DNA of 64,000 nt from Phycisphaerae bacterium (GTDB lineage: Bacteria > Planctomycetota > Phycisphaerae > UBA1845 > JAFGLZ01). Below the pieces are notes generated by a model. The model searched no databases. It had not been told where the DNA came from and was given only the letters and a program-made list of their open reading frames with translations. The position numbers were made by a program, and so were the translations under genes. Location: positions 1 through 64,000 of the forward strand of contig JAFGLZ010000035.1 in NCBI GenBank assembly GCA_016927755.1, written 5' to 3'. Position 1 is the first letter of the stretch. Each line of letters opens with the position of its first letter. Shown here one piece after another: positions 47,836 to 58,150 of this stretch.

Positions 47836-49503
47836 ATGAAGCGGGATTTCGGAAAGCTCGCGGACCAAGAGTTCGACGTCCTCCTCGTCGGCGCGGGCAT
47901 CTTCGGCGCCTGCATCGCACGAGAGCTCGCCCTGCGAGACGTGACCGTCGCGATCGTGGACCGCGCCGACTTCGGCGCCGCGACCTCCGCCAACAGCCTC
48001 AAGATCATCCACGGCGGCCTGCGTTACCTCCAGAAGCTGGACGTTCGGCGGATGCGTGCGTCCGCTCGCGAGCGGCGAGCGTGGCTGCGGACCGCCCCCC
48101 ATCTGATCACCCCGATGCGATGCGTCATTCCCACCCATGGCCGGGGCGCCAGAAGCCGTTTCGCGATGCGCGCGGCCCTGAGTCTCTGTGACTGGATCAC
48201 CGGCGAGAACCGAACCGGCGCCCGAAAGCGAGCGATCTCGCCTGGCGGCGTCCTGTCTCGTGCCGAAATGCTCGACCTGTTTCCCGGGCTCAGAACGCTA
48301 CCCGGGCTGACGGGCGGCGCCTACTGGTACGACGGTCAGGTCCAGAGCACCGAGCGACTGACCCTGGCCTGCGTCCGATCGGCCGTCGAGCGCGGCGCCG
48401 TCGCCGTCAACTACGTCCAGGCAGACGCTCTCCTCCACGACGCCCGGAGAATCATTGGCGTCGTCGTCCAGGACCGCATCGCCGGACAGACCGCCGAGGT
48501 CCGCGCTCGCCTCGTCGTCGACGCCTGCGGGCCCTGGGCGGGGCGGCTCCTGGCCGACTCGGGTCTGATCCCCTCGCCTTGCCCGGAGGTCGCCTCCCTC
48601 GCCAAGGCCTGGAACCTCGTCTGCCGGCCCATGAACCTCCCCCACGCCCTCGGCGTCCCCACGCCCCCAATCGAAGGCCGACCCGGCTCCGGCGGACGCA
48701 TGCTCTTCCTCACCCCCTGGCACGGCCAGACCATCCTGGGAACCATGTACACCGAGGCGGCACGTTCCGATCATCCCCGTCTCTCCGACGCCGAGGCGCG
48801 CCGCCTCCTCGACGACGTCAACCGAGCCTACCCCGCCGCGGAGCTGTCCAGGCAAGACGTCCGCTTCCACCACGTCGGACTCCAGCCCATCCAAAAGCGA
48901 CCCGGGGCCGACGCCGCCGACTGCCTGATGGATCGCGATATCGTCCTCGATCACGAGCGGCAACACGGCCTCAGAGGCCTGCTGACCGTCAGCGGAGTGA
49001 AATACACGACGTCGAGGATCACGGCCGAGGCCGTCGCCGACCTGGTCTGTCGCCGCCTCGACCGCCACGGGCCCTGGCCCAGCGGCGCGGAGGTCCCCGT
49101 CGACGGCGGGGATATGGAAGCGCCGGGCAACTTGGTTGCCGAGTTGAGGAAGCGAGCCCCCGACGCGCTGGCCTCCCGACTCCCCCAGATCGTGTGCCAC
49201 TACGGAACGCGCGCCGCCGAGCTGGTCGATCACTGCCGCGAGCATCCCGAGGACGTCGAGCCCGTGGATCCACGGACGGACGTCACTCGCGTGGAGGTCC
49301 GATATGCCGTCCGGGAAGAAATGGGAATGAAGCTGGCCGATGTTATAATGCGACGCACGGATCTCTCGGCGGCGGGACTCCCGGACACCGACATTATTCG
49401 CAAGTGCGCCAACATCATGGCCGAAGATCTGGATGGGTTGAGCATCCAATTCGATGAGGAAGTCCAGGACATGGCCCGTGCTCTCACCGCGGGCGTCGAA
49501 TAG
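47836..49503 (+). CDS. glpD: Glycerol-3-phosphate dehydrogenase/oxidase (FAD-dependent)
   Basis: 'DVLLVGAGIFGACIARELALRDVTVAIVDRADFGAATSANSLKIIHGGLRYLQKLD'. Confidence 0.9.
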   Translation: MKRDFGKLADQEFDVLLVGAGIFGACIARELALRDVTVAIVDRADFGAATSANSLKIIHGGLRYLQKLDVRRMRASARERRAWLRTAPHLITPMRCVIPTHGRGARSRFAMRAALSLCDWITGENRTGARKRAISPGGVLSRAEMLDLFPGLRTLPGLTGGAYWYDGQVQSTERLTLACVRSAVERGAVAVNYVQADALLHDARRIIGVVVQDRIAGQTAEVRARLVVDACGPWAGRLLADSGLIPSPCPEVASLAKAWNLVCRPMNLPHALGVPTPPIEGRPGSGGRMLFLTPWHGQTILGTMYTEAARSDHPRLSDAEARRLLDDVNRAYPAAELSRQDVRFHHVGLQPIQKRPGADAADCLMDRDIVLDHERQHGLRGLLTVSGVKYTTSRITAEAVADLVCRRLDRHGPWPSGAEVPVDGGDMEAPGNLVAELRKRAPDALASRLPQIVCHYGTRAAELVDHCREHPEDVEPVDPRTDVTRVEVRYAVREEMGMKLADVIMRRTDLSAAGLPDTDIIRKCANIMAEDLDGLSIQFDEEVQDMARALTAGVE

Positions 49504-49612
49504 CGGTCGTTGAGATGCGTTACCCCTCCGCCGGAAGCCGCGGTCGCTTCGGCGCCGGGGTCATGAACGAACCCACGGAACAGCTTCACTCGAATAGGTT
49601 GATCCAACGACG

Positions 49613-50596
49613 ATGAGAGTACTGGTCACAGGGGCGACGGGCTTCACGGGAGCGCATCTCGTACGAAATCTCATGGACGAACACCACGAGGTGATCGGCC
49701 TGGACAACCAAGAGGGCATCTTCTTCAACGAGCTGCGCGACCGCGGCGCCGACCTCCACGTCGGCAGCGTCACCGACGAGGCCCTCGTCAGACGCCTTAC
49801 CGACGGATGTCAGCGCGTCTACCACCTCGCGGCCGCCTTCCGAAAGGTCAACCTGCCCAAGACCGCATACTGGAACGTCAACGTCGACGGCACCCGATAC
49901 GTCATGCAGGCCGCCAAGGACTGCCGCGTGGAACGAGTGCTCTACTGCAGCACGTGCGGCGTCCACGGCAACGTCGAAACCCCCCCGGCTGGCGAGGACG
50001 CCCCCATCGAGCCCGCCGACTACTATCAGTACACCAAGTGGGAAGGCGAACGCGTCGTTCAGGAGTTCGTCAAGGACGGCCTTTGGGCCAGCATCGTCCG
50101 ACCCGCGGCCATCTACGGCCCCGGAGATCCCGAACGCTTCCTCATGCTCTACCGACGCGCCGCCAAGGGCCGGTTCCTCATGCTCGGCGACGGACAGACC
50201 CACTATCACCCCCTCTACGTCACCAACCTCATCGACGCCATGCGGCTCGCGACCGAATCCGAAGCGGCCAGGGGAAACGCCTACCTCATCGCCGACGAAC
50301 ACAGCCTGCCCATCAAGGAGCTGGTGGCAAAGATCGGCCAGGCGCTCGGCGTGGACGTCAAGTTCGTTCATTTGCCCTTCTGGCCCGTCTACGCCGCGTC
50401 CGTGGTGTGCGAGCTGATCTACAAGCCGCTGCCCTTCGAGCCCCCCATCTTTCCCAGACGCGTCGACTGGTTCCGTCAGAATCGCTCCTTCAACATCTCG
50501 AAGGCTAGGAACGACCTCGGCTACGTCCCCGCCGTTGATCTCCCCGAGGGACTGGCCAGCACGGCGGCGTGGTACAGGGAAAACGGATACGTCTAG
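49613..50596 (+). CDS. NAD-dependent epimerase/dehydratase (extended SDR)
   Basis: 'MRVLVTGATGFTGAHLVRNL', 'YYQYTKWEGERVV' (YxxxK). Confidence 0.92.
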   Translation: MRVLVTGATGFTGAHLVRNLMDEHHEVIGLDNQEGIFFNELRDRGADLHVGSVTDEALVRRLTDGCQRVYHLAAAFRKVNLPKTAYWNVNVDGTRYVMQAAKDCRVERVLYCSTCGVHGNVETPPAGEDAPIEPADYYQYTKWEGERVVQEFVKDGLWASIVRPAAIYGPGDPERFLMLYRRAAKGRFLMLGDGQTHYHPLYVTNLIDAMRLATESEAARGNAYLIADEHSLPIKELVAKIGQALGVDVKFVHLPFWPVYAASVVCELIYKPLPFEPPIFPRRVDWFRQNRSFNISKARNDLGYVPAVDLPEGLASTAAWYRENGYV

Positions 50597-50623
50597 CGCC
50601 CCCAAGGGGGCAAGAGCTCATGG

Positions 50624-51388
50624 ATGAAGGTCGAGAAGGCACATACGCAGATCACCGATGAGTCCAAGTCCGCTCTGCGGCGGTACCAGGACGTCGTGGT
50701 CGGCTCGTCCAGCCTGACCTTCACCCTCCGCTATGAGCTCCTCTGCGGCCTCCTCGGGCCGATGCCGGGAGCGCTCGGCTTGTGGCTGCGGCAGCGCCTC
50801 TACAGGTCACTGTTCGGCGCCCTCGGTCGCAAGGCCGTGTTCGGATCGGGCGTCATCATTCGCCACCCGAGGAAGATCTCGGCCGGAAACGCCCTGGTCG
50901 TCTCCGACGGATGCGTCCTGGATGCCCGCGATCGAAGCGATCGCGGCATCCGCATAGGCGACAACGTCCTCCTGGGGCACGGCGCCATGCTCCGCTGCAA
51001 GAACGGCAACATCGCTATCGGCAGCAACGTCGGCCTCGGAGCAAACGCCTGCATCTACGCCGTCGAAGGGAACACCGTCGAGATCGGCGACAACGTACAG
51101 ATCGCGCCGTTCGCCTACATCGGCGGCACGCAGTACCATACCGATCGAATCGACGTCCCGATCATGGCACAGGGAATCGATCCGCGCGGCGGCAATCGAA
51201 TCGGAGACGGTGCCTGGCTCGGCGCACGATGCACGCTGATCGACGGCGTGAACGTCGGCAACGACGCCATCGTCGCCGCGGGCGCCGTCGTCACCAAGGA
51301 CGTCCCGCCCTTCGCCGTCGTTGCCGGCGTCCCGGCGCGGGTGTTGCGGTATCGCAACGAGGATCAGGAGCAGGCACCGGCTTCGTAG
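50624..51388 (+). CDS. Left-handed beta-helix (hexapeptide) acyltransferase
   Basis: 'IRIGDNVLLGHGAMLRCKNGNIAIGSNVGLGANACIY...IVAAGAVVTKDVPPFAVVAGVPARVL'. Confidence 0.88.
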   Translation: MKVEKAHTQITDESKSALRRYQDVVVGSSSLTFTLRYELLCGLLGPMPGALGLWLRQRLYRSLFGALGRKAVFGSGVIIRHPRKISAGNALVVSDGCVLDARDRSDRGIRIGDNVLLGHGAMLRCKNGNIAIGSNVGLGANACIYAVEGNTVEIGDNVQIAPFAYIGGTQYHTDRIDVPIMAQGIDPRGGNRIGDGAWLGARCTLIDGVNVGNDAIVAAGAVVTKDVPPFAVVAGVPARVLRYRNEDQEQAPAS

Positions 51389-51411
51389 TCATAGAGGGAA
51401 CCACCAGGACG

Positions 51412-53259
51412 ATGGGCGCGGTCTACGGTACGATCGGCTGTGGCGATGTCGAAGCCGTCAAGGCGATGGGCCAGGTCCTCGCTCATCGCGGCGGACGCGC
51501 CTGCGAACCGGTGACCGCCGGGCGAGCCATCCTCGGCGCGCGCACCCACGACGACGCGCCGCCTCCCTGGGTCCGATCGTCCCTAACGCTAATCGGCGAC
51601 ATCGACCTCTACAACTCGCCCGAGCTGCAAGCCGAGCTGGCTCGCTCCGATCCGACGTTGGACGGCGCACCCGTCGGCGAGATCCTCCTGGCGGCCTGGC
51701 AGCAGTGGGGCCCGAGCTGCCTGAGCCGGCTGAACGGCGACTTCGTCCTCGTCCTCCACGACGCCAGTGACGGCAGCCTCACCCTCGCCCGCGATCCCGC
51801 GGGGCTCCGCCCCCTCTACTACGCCCGCTGGGAAGGCGGACTGGCCTTCGCCAGCGAGTACAAGGCCCTCCTCCGCCTGCCCGACATGCCCCGAAAGATC
51901 GACCGGCACGCGGTCCAGTTCCTTCAGAGCAGAAAGCTGGTCCCCTGCGGACGATCGCTCCTGCAAGGGATCGACCAGGTCCCCGCCGGCACGTGGATCC
52001 GCGTCAAACCGGACCAAACGACCGAGCAAGGCCGCTACTATGATATCCCCCTCGACATAGCCCGGCGATCCGCCGACGAGCACGCCTCGGACGTCCGCGA
52101 CCACTTCCTCCGAGCGGTAGACCGCCGCATCCCCGATCGCGGGCCCATCGGCATCCTGGTCTCCGGCGGAATCGACTCGATATCCGTCATCGCCGCCGCG
52201 AGAACGCTCAGACCCGAAGCGACGATCTGTGCCTTCACCGGCGGCGACCGCCCCGACGACCCCGAGCTCCATTGGGCCCGGCAGGCCTCCGAACGATTCG
52301 GCGCTGAGCATATCGGTCTGGTCGTTCCCGCCGAGGCCATGCGAACCGACCTGCCGGAGCTGGTCTGGCACCTCGAGGATCCCATCGCCCGATCCGAAAC
52401 CCTCACGGCCCTCCGGTTGGCTCGCAAGGCAGCGGACCGCGTCTCCGTCCTGCTCGGAGGATACGCCGCCGACGGGCTCTTCGCCGGAATGCCCAGACAC
52501 AAACTCCCCGCCATCGCCGGCCGAACGAGGATGGGACGCCGAACCCTCGGTGAGGTCTACTCCTTTCTGCAAACCGGTGTCCGTCCTTCGGGATGGATCG
52601 CGGGCTGGCTGGTCTCCGCTCGACTCGCCGCCATGTTCCCGCCGGTACCCGTCGTGAACGGCTCACCGCCGCCTGATGCGCTCCCCCCATGGCCCAACGC
52701 CGGACGTGAACTGCTGAACGAGGTGCTGCGGCCCTCGACGATCCACGGCCTCCAACAGTGGCTCCAGAAAGTCGATCGAACCCATGCCGCGGCCGGGCTG
52801 CGCGTCGCGTCACCGTTCCTGGACCCCGACTTCACAAGAGCAGCCTTTCGCGTGCCGTCCCGCCTCAAGCACCGGATCATCGAGGATAAGGTCATATGGC
52901 GAAGGGCCGCCGCCAAGCTCATGCCGCGGGAACTCGCTAACCGACCGAAGTTCCCCCAGCGCATGCAAGAGGACCGCCATTTCTGCGACGTCCTCGATGA
53001 AGTCGCCCGACCCGTGCTGAACATCGAGTCCGTCAAATCACGCGGACTATTCGTGCCGGACCAGGTCGAGCGTCTCCTGCGCCGTCCCGCCGACGGCGTC
53101 TGGCCGCCCGAGCATGCCATGAGGATCTGGACGCTCATGCTCACGGAGCTGTGGGCTCGAATCTTCGTTGACGCGCCGGGCATCCCGCCGTCGTGCCCTT
53201 CACGGCGTGAGTCGTGCGATACCCCTGCGTGTCCCGATCCGAGTTCCATCCATGGCTGA
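51412..53259 (+). CDS. Asparagine synthetase (AsnB)-like protein lacking the N-terminal Cys nucleophile
   Basis: 'GDFVLVLHDASDGSLTLARDPAGLRPLYYAR', 'ILVSGGIDSISV' PP-loop; N-terminus MGAVYGTIG, no Cys2. Confidence 0.85.
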   Translation: MGAVYGTIGCGDVEAVKAMGQVLAHRGGRACEPVTAGRAILGARTHDDAPPPWVRSSLTLIGDIDLYNSPELQAELARSDPTLDGAPVGEILLAAWQQWGPSCLSRLNGDFVLVLHDASDGSLTLARDPAGLRPLYYARWEGGLAFASEYKALLRLPDMPRKIDRHAVQFLQSRKLVPCGRSLLQGIDQVPAGTWIRVKPDQTTEQGRYYDIPLDIARRSADEHASDVRDHFLRAVDRRIPDRGPIGILVSGGIDSISVIAAARTLRPEATICAFTGGDRPDDPELHWARQASERFGAEHIGLVVPAEAMRTDLPELVWHLEDPIARSETLTALRLARKAADRVSVLLGGYAADGLFAGMPRHKLPAIAGRTRMGRRTLGEVYSFLQTGVRPSGWIAGWLVSARLAAMFPPVPVVNGSPPPDALPPWPNAGRELLNEVLRPSTIHGLQQWLQKVDRTHAAAGLRVASPFLDPDFTRAAFRVPSRLKHRIIEDKVIWRRAAAKLMPRELANRPKFPQRMQEDRHFCDVLDEVARPVLNIESVKSRGLFVPDQVERLLRRPADGVWPPEHAMRIWTLMLTELWARIFVDAPGIPPSCPSRRESCDTPACPDPSSIHG

Positions 53260-54298
53260 TCCACAAGCCACCACGACACCGCCGCCGGAGCCGCCGCCTG
53301 CCCGCTCCCAAAGCCAATCGCTGCGCAGGCGCCTGAGCATCCTCCTCCGTGGGATCGTTTCCCTTGCGCTATTGGCCATCCTCGTCGTCAAGGTGGGCGA
53401 CGACGCCCTCCTGGGTGCCCTCCGCACCGCCATCGGACGCTGGTGGCTGCTCGTCCCGGCACTCCTCCTGCCCCCCGTGGCAGGATACACCATCAGCCTC
53501 CTCCGCCTGCGGGGACTCCTGCGGGCCCAGGGAGTGAGAATCCGCGACTCCGAGATCCTCCGCGCCGCTCTGGTCGGAACGTTCTTCAACCAGCTTCTCC
53601 CCACCTCCGTCGGCGGCGACGTCTACCGCGTCTGGTATCTCGGCCGCTTGGCCGGCGAGCTCACCCCCGTGTTCTCCTCGGTCCTGCTCGGCCGTACCTT
53701 GGGCGTCACGGCAATGTGCCTCCTGGTCATCGGCGGCAGCGTTGCCCGTCCGAGCTGGTTTCAGCAGGTCCCCGCCTTGCGGTTATGCATCCCGCTCCTG
53801 GCCGGGACCGTCGTCGTCGCCGTCCTGGCCCTGGCCCTCGTCAGACCCCCCGCGGTTCGACCGGCGCGGAAGGGCCTGGGCCTCTACCGAAAGTGGTATC
53901 GCGTCAGCACCGCGCTGAGCCACTTCCGAGCCCAGCCGCTCGTCGTGCTCCAAGCCCTCGCCTACTCCCTCGCCCTGCAGTTGAACATCGTCGCGATGTA
54001 CTGGGTCCTGGCTCGTTCCCTGGACGTGTCCGTGCCGTTCGATCGTTTCCTCGTGGCCGTGCCCCTCGTCACGCTGGCCACGATGGTGCCGTTCTCCTTC
54101 AACGGTATCGGCGTGAGAGAGTGGGTGATGATCTGGATCTGTCGCCCCATCGGTATCCAAGACGCCGACGCCGCCCTCGTCGCCCTCCTCTTCCTCTCCG
54201 CCAATCTCATGGGCGCGCTCGTCGGCGGTATCCTCTGGCAGCGGATGCCCTCCCCGCCCCCCGAAGACACCGCAACCACGCCGATCGCGCCCAAGTAG
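53252..54298 (+). CDS. Lysylphosphatidylglycerol synthase TM-region / flippase-like membrane protein (UPF0104-type)
   Basis: 'LLRAQGVRIRDSEILRAALVGTFFNQLLPTSVGGDVYRVWYLGR' signature; start overlaps preceding gene by 8 nt. Confidence 0.85.
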   Translation: MADPQATTTPPPEPPPARSQSQSLRRRLSILLRGIVSLALLAILVVKVGDDALLGALRTAIGRWWLLVPALLLPPVAGYTISLLRLRGLLRAQGVRIRDSEILRAALVGTFFNQLLPTSVGGDVYRVWYLGRLAGELTPVFSSVLLGRTLGVTAMCLLVIGGSVARPSWFQQVPALRLCIPLLAGTVVVAVLALALVRPPAVRPARKGLGLYRKWYRVSTALSHFRAQPLVVLQALAYSLALQLNIVAMYWVLARSLDVSVPFDRFLVAVPLVTLATMVPFSFNGIGVREWVMIWICRPIGIQDADAALVALLFLSANLMGALVGGILWQRMPSPPPEDTATTPIAPK

Positions 54299-54537
54299 AT
54301 CCCTGCGCTCGTGTCTCGACCATCCCCCCGGATTCCATGCCCGGTTGTCGCCGATCGCATTGCAGCGCGAATCTCTCTCAGGGCGGGGCTTGTTCGCGCG
54401 CGTCGGCTCAGCTAACATGCCGGACGTTGCGTGCGGCGCGGCGGGCCGCATCGGCAAGATCCAAACATCGCAAACGCCTTTCAGCGAGTCCGTGGGCAGT
54501 CGGCCCCCCACGACGTGCGGGGCCGCGGGATTCACGA

Positions 54538-55991
54538 TGCTAGCTTCCCCGACAGATCCGGATCGGCGACCAGGCGGCGGATTCTACCTCGCGATCGCGG
54601 TCTTCACGCTCCTCGCGGCCGTCCTACGCCTCTATCGTCTCGACACCACCAGCTTCTGGGTCGACGAGCTGCTCACCGTTCGAACATGCGGCAAGCTCGA
54701 CCAGATGCACAAGTCCAAGGTCTTTGGCTTCGTCCCCACGGCCCTCGGGCTCATGGCCTACGGCGTGTCGCCATCCGAGATTCCGCTGGACGAGCCCGAG
54801 CGATGGCGCGCCATGGGCATCTCCGAGGCGTCCTCCCGCATCGGCTCGGCCCTCGTGGGAATCGTGACGATTCCCCTGCTCGGACTCGCGAGCTGTCGGC
54901 TCCTCGGCGTCCGGGCCGCCGGGATCCTGACGCTCCTGCTCGCCGTCGCGCCATGGCACATCTATTGGTCCCAGGCCTCCCGCTTCTACTCCCTGCAGTT
55001 CCTCTTCTACACCCTCGCGCTGATCGTCTACTTCACCGCCACACAAGAGCGGAGTCCCCGAAGGTTCGTCATGGCGATGGTCTTCCTGATCCTGGCGTTC
55101 CTGTCCCAGCCTCCCGCCCTGGTCGTCTGCGCCGTCTTTGCCGCCGACTGGTTGATCGGACTCGTTTCGAGGCAGCCGGTCCGGCTGGGGCCTTTCGGTT
55201 GGGCCGCCGCGATCGCCTCGCTCATCGTCTGCATGGCCGTCCTGGGCTATGACGTCTCCCACGCGCCCAAGGATTGGACGCAGTTCGCCGGCGACCTCCG
55301 CCAATCGCCATCGAAGATGACCTTGGGCACCGTCTACATGGTCGGCCCGGGCGTCGCTCTGTTCGCCGTCCTGACCGCCGTCCAGCAACTGTCCGAACGC
55401 AGGCGGCTCGCAATCTATCTGGCGCTCGCCTCGATCCTACCGCCTCTCGTCTATGCCGTCGTCTCGACGCGGAGCTACGTCGGGCTGAGATACGCCTTCG
55501 TCTGTCTCTATGGCTGGCTGGCCCTCGCGGCGATCGGCGCCGAGCGCATCGACCACGTGCTACGCCCCCGGCTCGGACGCGCCCTGGCCTTCTCGCCGCT
55601 CGGCCTGCTACTCGCTTCCATGCTGTTAGTGGACTTCGCCTACCATACCGGCGCCGGCGGCTTCCACACGCGATGGCGGGATGGGTTCGAGTACGTCGCA
55701 GCGCGCAAGAAACCGGGCGAATTCGTCGCGACCGATCGCGAAATCATCGGCAAGTATTACCTCGAGGACGCGACCGTTGGGCGGAGACCCTCGTCCGCCG
55801 AGGAGCTCAGGAAGATCGAGCACCCCCTCTGGATCGTCGTCGAGGCCGAGGACGCCATTCGCGGGCCCGTGCATCGTTGGCTTGGCGACGTGGCCGCGCT
55901 AAAGGCCTGCTTCAACCTTCGCGTCCTCCAGCCCTACTCCTCGGTCCACGTTTACTACTACCCCGGGAGGAAGGGCGCTACGTCGCCCTGA
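54538..55991 (+). CDS. GT39/ArnT-like membrane glycosyltransferase
   Basis: 'LAAVLRLYRLDTTSFWVDELLTVRTC', 'AVAPWHIYWSQASRFYSLQFLF'; multi-TM. Confidence 0.82.
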
Positions 55992-56039
55992 GCGATGCCC
56001 AATGACCGGGCCAGGTGACGGGCATGCGGCCGCACGTGG

Positions 56040-56058
56040 CATGGGCATCTTGCCCATG
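56040..56058. repeat. Hairpin repeat CATGGGCA-TCT-TGCCCATG
   Basis: Same family as 20931-20949, with one compensatory pair change. Confidence 0.7.
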
Positions 56059-56269
56059 AACCATAACGCGTGAAACGCCCGCGCAACGGTGAGCGGATTC
56101 ACGCAACGTCATCAGGACGTGTCAGGACGTCCCGGACGGCGCCTCGGGAAGTTTCATCCGTCCCCCGGCGTCTATAGTCTGGGCAATCTGTTGGACGACA
56201 CGGCCATGAGGCCTGTAGACTTTCACGAGAGCGCGACCGAACCCAAGACCAGATCAACATTCCGAGGCT

Positions 56270-57238
56270 GTGAGCGTGGCGAGATCACTTGACCTATCCA
56301 TCGTCGTTCCCATGTTCAACGAACGGGACAATATCCGTCCCCTCACCGACGACATCCTCCGGGAGGTCGGCAAGCTCGGGCGGACATTCGAGGTCATTCT
56401 GGTCAACGACGGTAGCTACGACGGCAGCACCGAGATGCTCGACGCCGTCGCGGCAGAGCACCCCGAGGTCAAGGTCATCCATTTCGTCACCAATTCCGGG
56501 CAAACCATCGCCATGGCCGCCGGAATGTATGAGTCGCTCGGACGCGTGGTCGTCACCATGGACGGTGACCGCCAGAACGATCCCTCGGACATCGGCATGC
56601 TTCTCGATAAGCTGGACGAAGGGTACGCCTGCGTCAGCGGCTGGCGGAAAAATCGGCAGGACAGTGGCTTGCGCCGGCTCGTGTCACGCGCGGCCAACCG
56701 GATCATCCAACACCTCTCGGGCGTCCCGGTCCATGACCTCGGTTGCACGTTGAAAGCCTATCGCGCCGATGCCCTCGATCCTCGAGACCTCTTCGGCGAA
56801 ATGCACCGATTCTTGCCCCAGCACGTCCTGGCCCGAGGCGGACGCGTCGCCGAACTCGTCGTCAAGCATCACCCCCGCGTCGCCGGCGAGAGCAAATACG
56901 GCTTCGGCCGGATCCACCGCGTGATCTCCGACATCGTCCTGGTCCGCGTCCTGCTCAAGTACAAGACCAGACCGTCGCACATGTTCGCCAAACTCGCTCA
57001 GTACCTCTTCCTGGCCGGGGCGTGCATCTTCGTGCTGGGCGTCGCGCTGCGACTGGCCTTCGGGTGGGGCGTCTGGCAGGTGGGGCTCCTCAGTGCCGTG
57101 GCCGCCTGGGTCGGCGCCCTGATCTTGCTGGCCACCGGATGGAATGCCGAGGTCGAGATGCGGAATCGCTACCTGCTGAGCGATCGCCTCCAGTGGAACG
57201 TCGCCCGACGCGTCAACTTCGATCACTCCGCCGCCTGA
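56270..57238 (+). CDS. Glycosyltransferase family 2 (dolichyl-phosphate mannosyltransferase/ArnC-like) with C-terminal TMs
   Basis: 'LSIVVPMFNERDNIRPLTDDI...ILVNDGSYDGSTEML...MDGDRQNDPSDIGMLLDKLDEGYACVSGWRKNRQD'. Confidence 0.92.
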   Translation: MSVARSLDLSIVVPMFNERDNIRPLTDDILREVGKLGRTFEVILVNDGSYDGSTEMLDAVAAEHPEVKVIHFVTNSGQTIAMAAGMYESLGRVVVTMDGDRQNDPSDIGMLLDKLDEGYACVSGWRKNRQDSGLRRLVSRAANRIIQHLSGVPVHDLGCTLKAYRADALDPRDLFGEMHRFLPQHVLARGGRVAELVVKHHPRVAGESKYGFGRIHRVISDIVLVRVLLKYKTRPSHMFAKLAQYLFLAGACIFVLGVALRLAFGWGVWQVGLLSAVAAWVGALILLATGWNAEVEMRNRYLLSDRLQWNVARRVNFDHSAA

Positions 57239-57246
57239 ACCCGACC

Positions 57247-57993
57247 TCAGTGCGCTACGGAACCGTAGATCAATCCCCCCGTCGCCACCACGAGCGTGGC
57301 GATGGCGATGTAGCCGAAGACCTGCTTGATCTCAGGACTGAGACCCGCAAAGGGCGCATCCAGGGCAAGGGCGACCCAACTCAGAAGTGTCAGAGGCGAG
57401 GTGACGATGCGATCGACAAGCGGCGACCGCGCGATCGTCGCGACGTTATCTCCCGTCTTGCCGGACAGCTTCTCCGCGATCTCGGCCTCGGCGGCGTCTT
57501 GGTCGTCGCTAAGGTCCACCGAGATGTCGAAATCGTCGTAGTCGTCGAAGTCGGTCAGCCCTTCGCCGCCGCCCGATGACGTCGCGGGACCCTCCTCAAC
57601 CTCGGTCGTCTCGGCTTCGTACGTGCCCGACGAGGTCTCTTTCACCCCCACCGACTCGCCGTCGATGCCCGTGATGTCTTCCTCTTCCTCCTCCGGTTGC
57701 TCCTCAACCTTCTGCGCCACGTTGCCGAGCATGGCCTCCAGCTCGGCCAGCTTGTCGTCGACCTTCGCGGGCGCGCCCCCTTCATCCCCCTGGCTTCCCG
57801 TCTTGTCCTCCTCCTGGCCCACCCGACCGGCGACCAGATCCACCGCCCGGGCCGAACGCTCTTCCTTGCTCGGGTCGCCGACCTCCTTGCCGGCCTTGGC
57901 CGCCAGGCTGCTCGTCTGCTCGAGAAGGGCGTCGATATCGATCCCGCCGATCTCCGCCATCGGGTCGGGTTGTCCGGACTCGTCCTTGCCCAT
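57247..57993 (-). CDS. Acidic low-complexity protein with C-terminal TM segment(s)
   Basis: 'MGKDESGQPDPMAEIGGIDIDALLEQ...EEQPEEEEEDITGIDGES...LTLLSWVALALDAPFAGLSPEIKQVFGYIAIATLVVATGGLIYG'; upstream extension of the ORF looks noncoding. Confidence 0.65.
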   Translation of the reverse strand: MGKDESGQPDPMAEIGGIDIDALLEQTSSLAAKAGKEVGDPSKEERSARAVDLVAGRVGQEEDKTGSQGDEGGAPAKVDDKLAELEAMLGNVAQKVEEQPEEEEEDITGIDGESVGVKETSSGTYEAETTEVEEGPATSSGGGEGLTDFDDYDDFDISVDLSDDQDAAEAEIAEKLSGKTGDNVATIARSPLVDRIVTSPLTLLSWVALALDAPFAGLSPEIKQVFGYIAIATLVVATGGLIYGSVAH

Positions 57994-58150
57994 GTTGGAG
58001 TTATCGGTCCGAACGCCCCGCGACCTTAGCCACGTCTTCGTCCCATAGGCCCCTGCGGCGCGCTCCACCCGGAGATGCGGGCCCCTCCGTTCGCAAGCCA
58101 TGAAGCGACATGGTGTTGTACGGGTTCCTGTCCCACGCGATAATGCCCGC

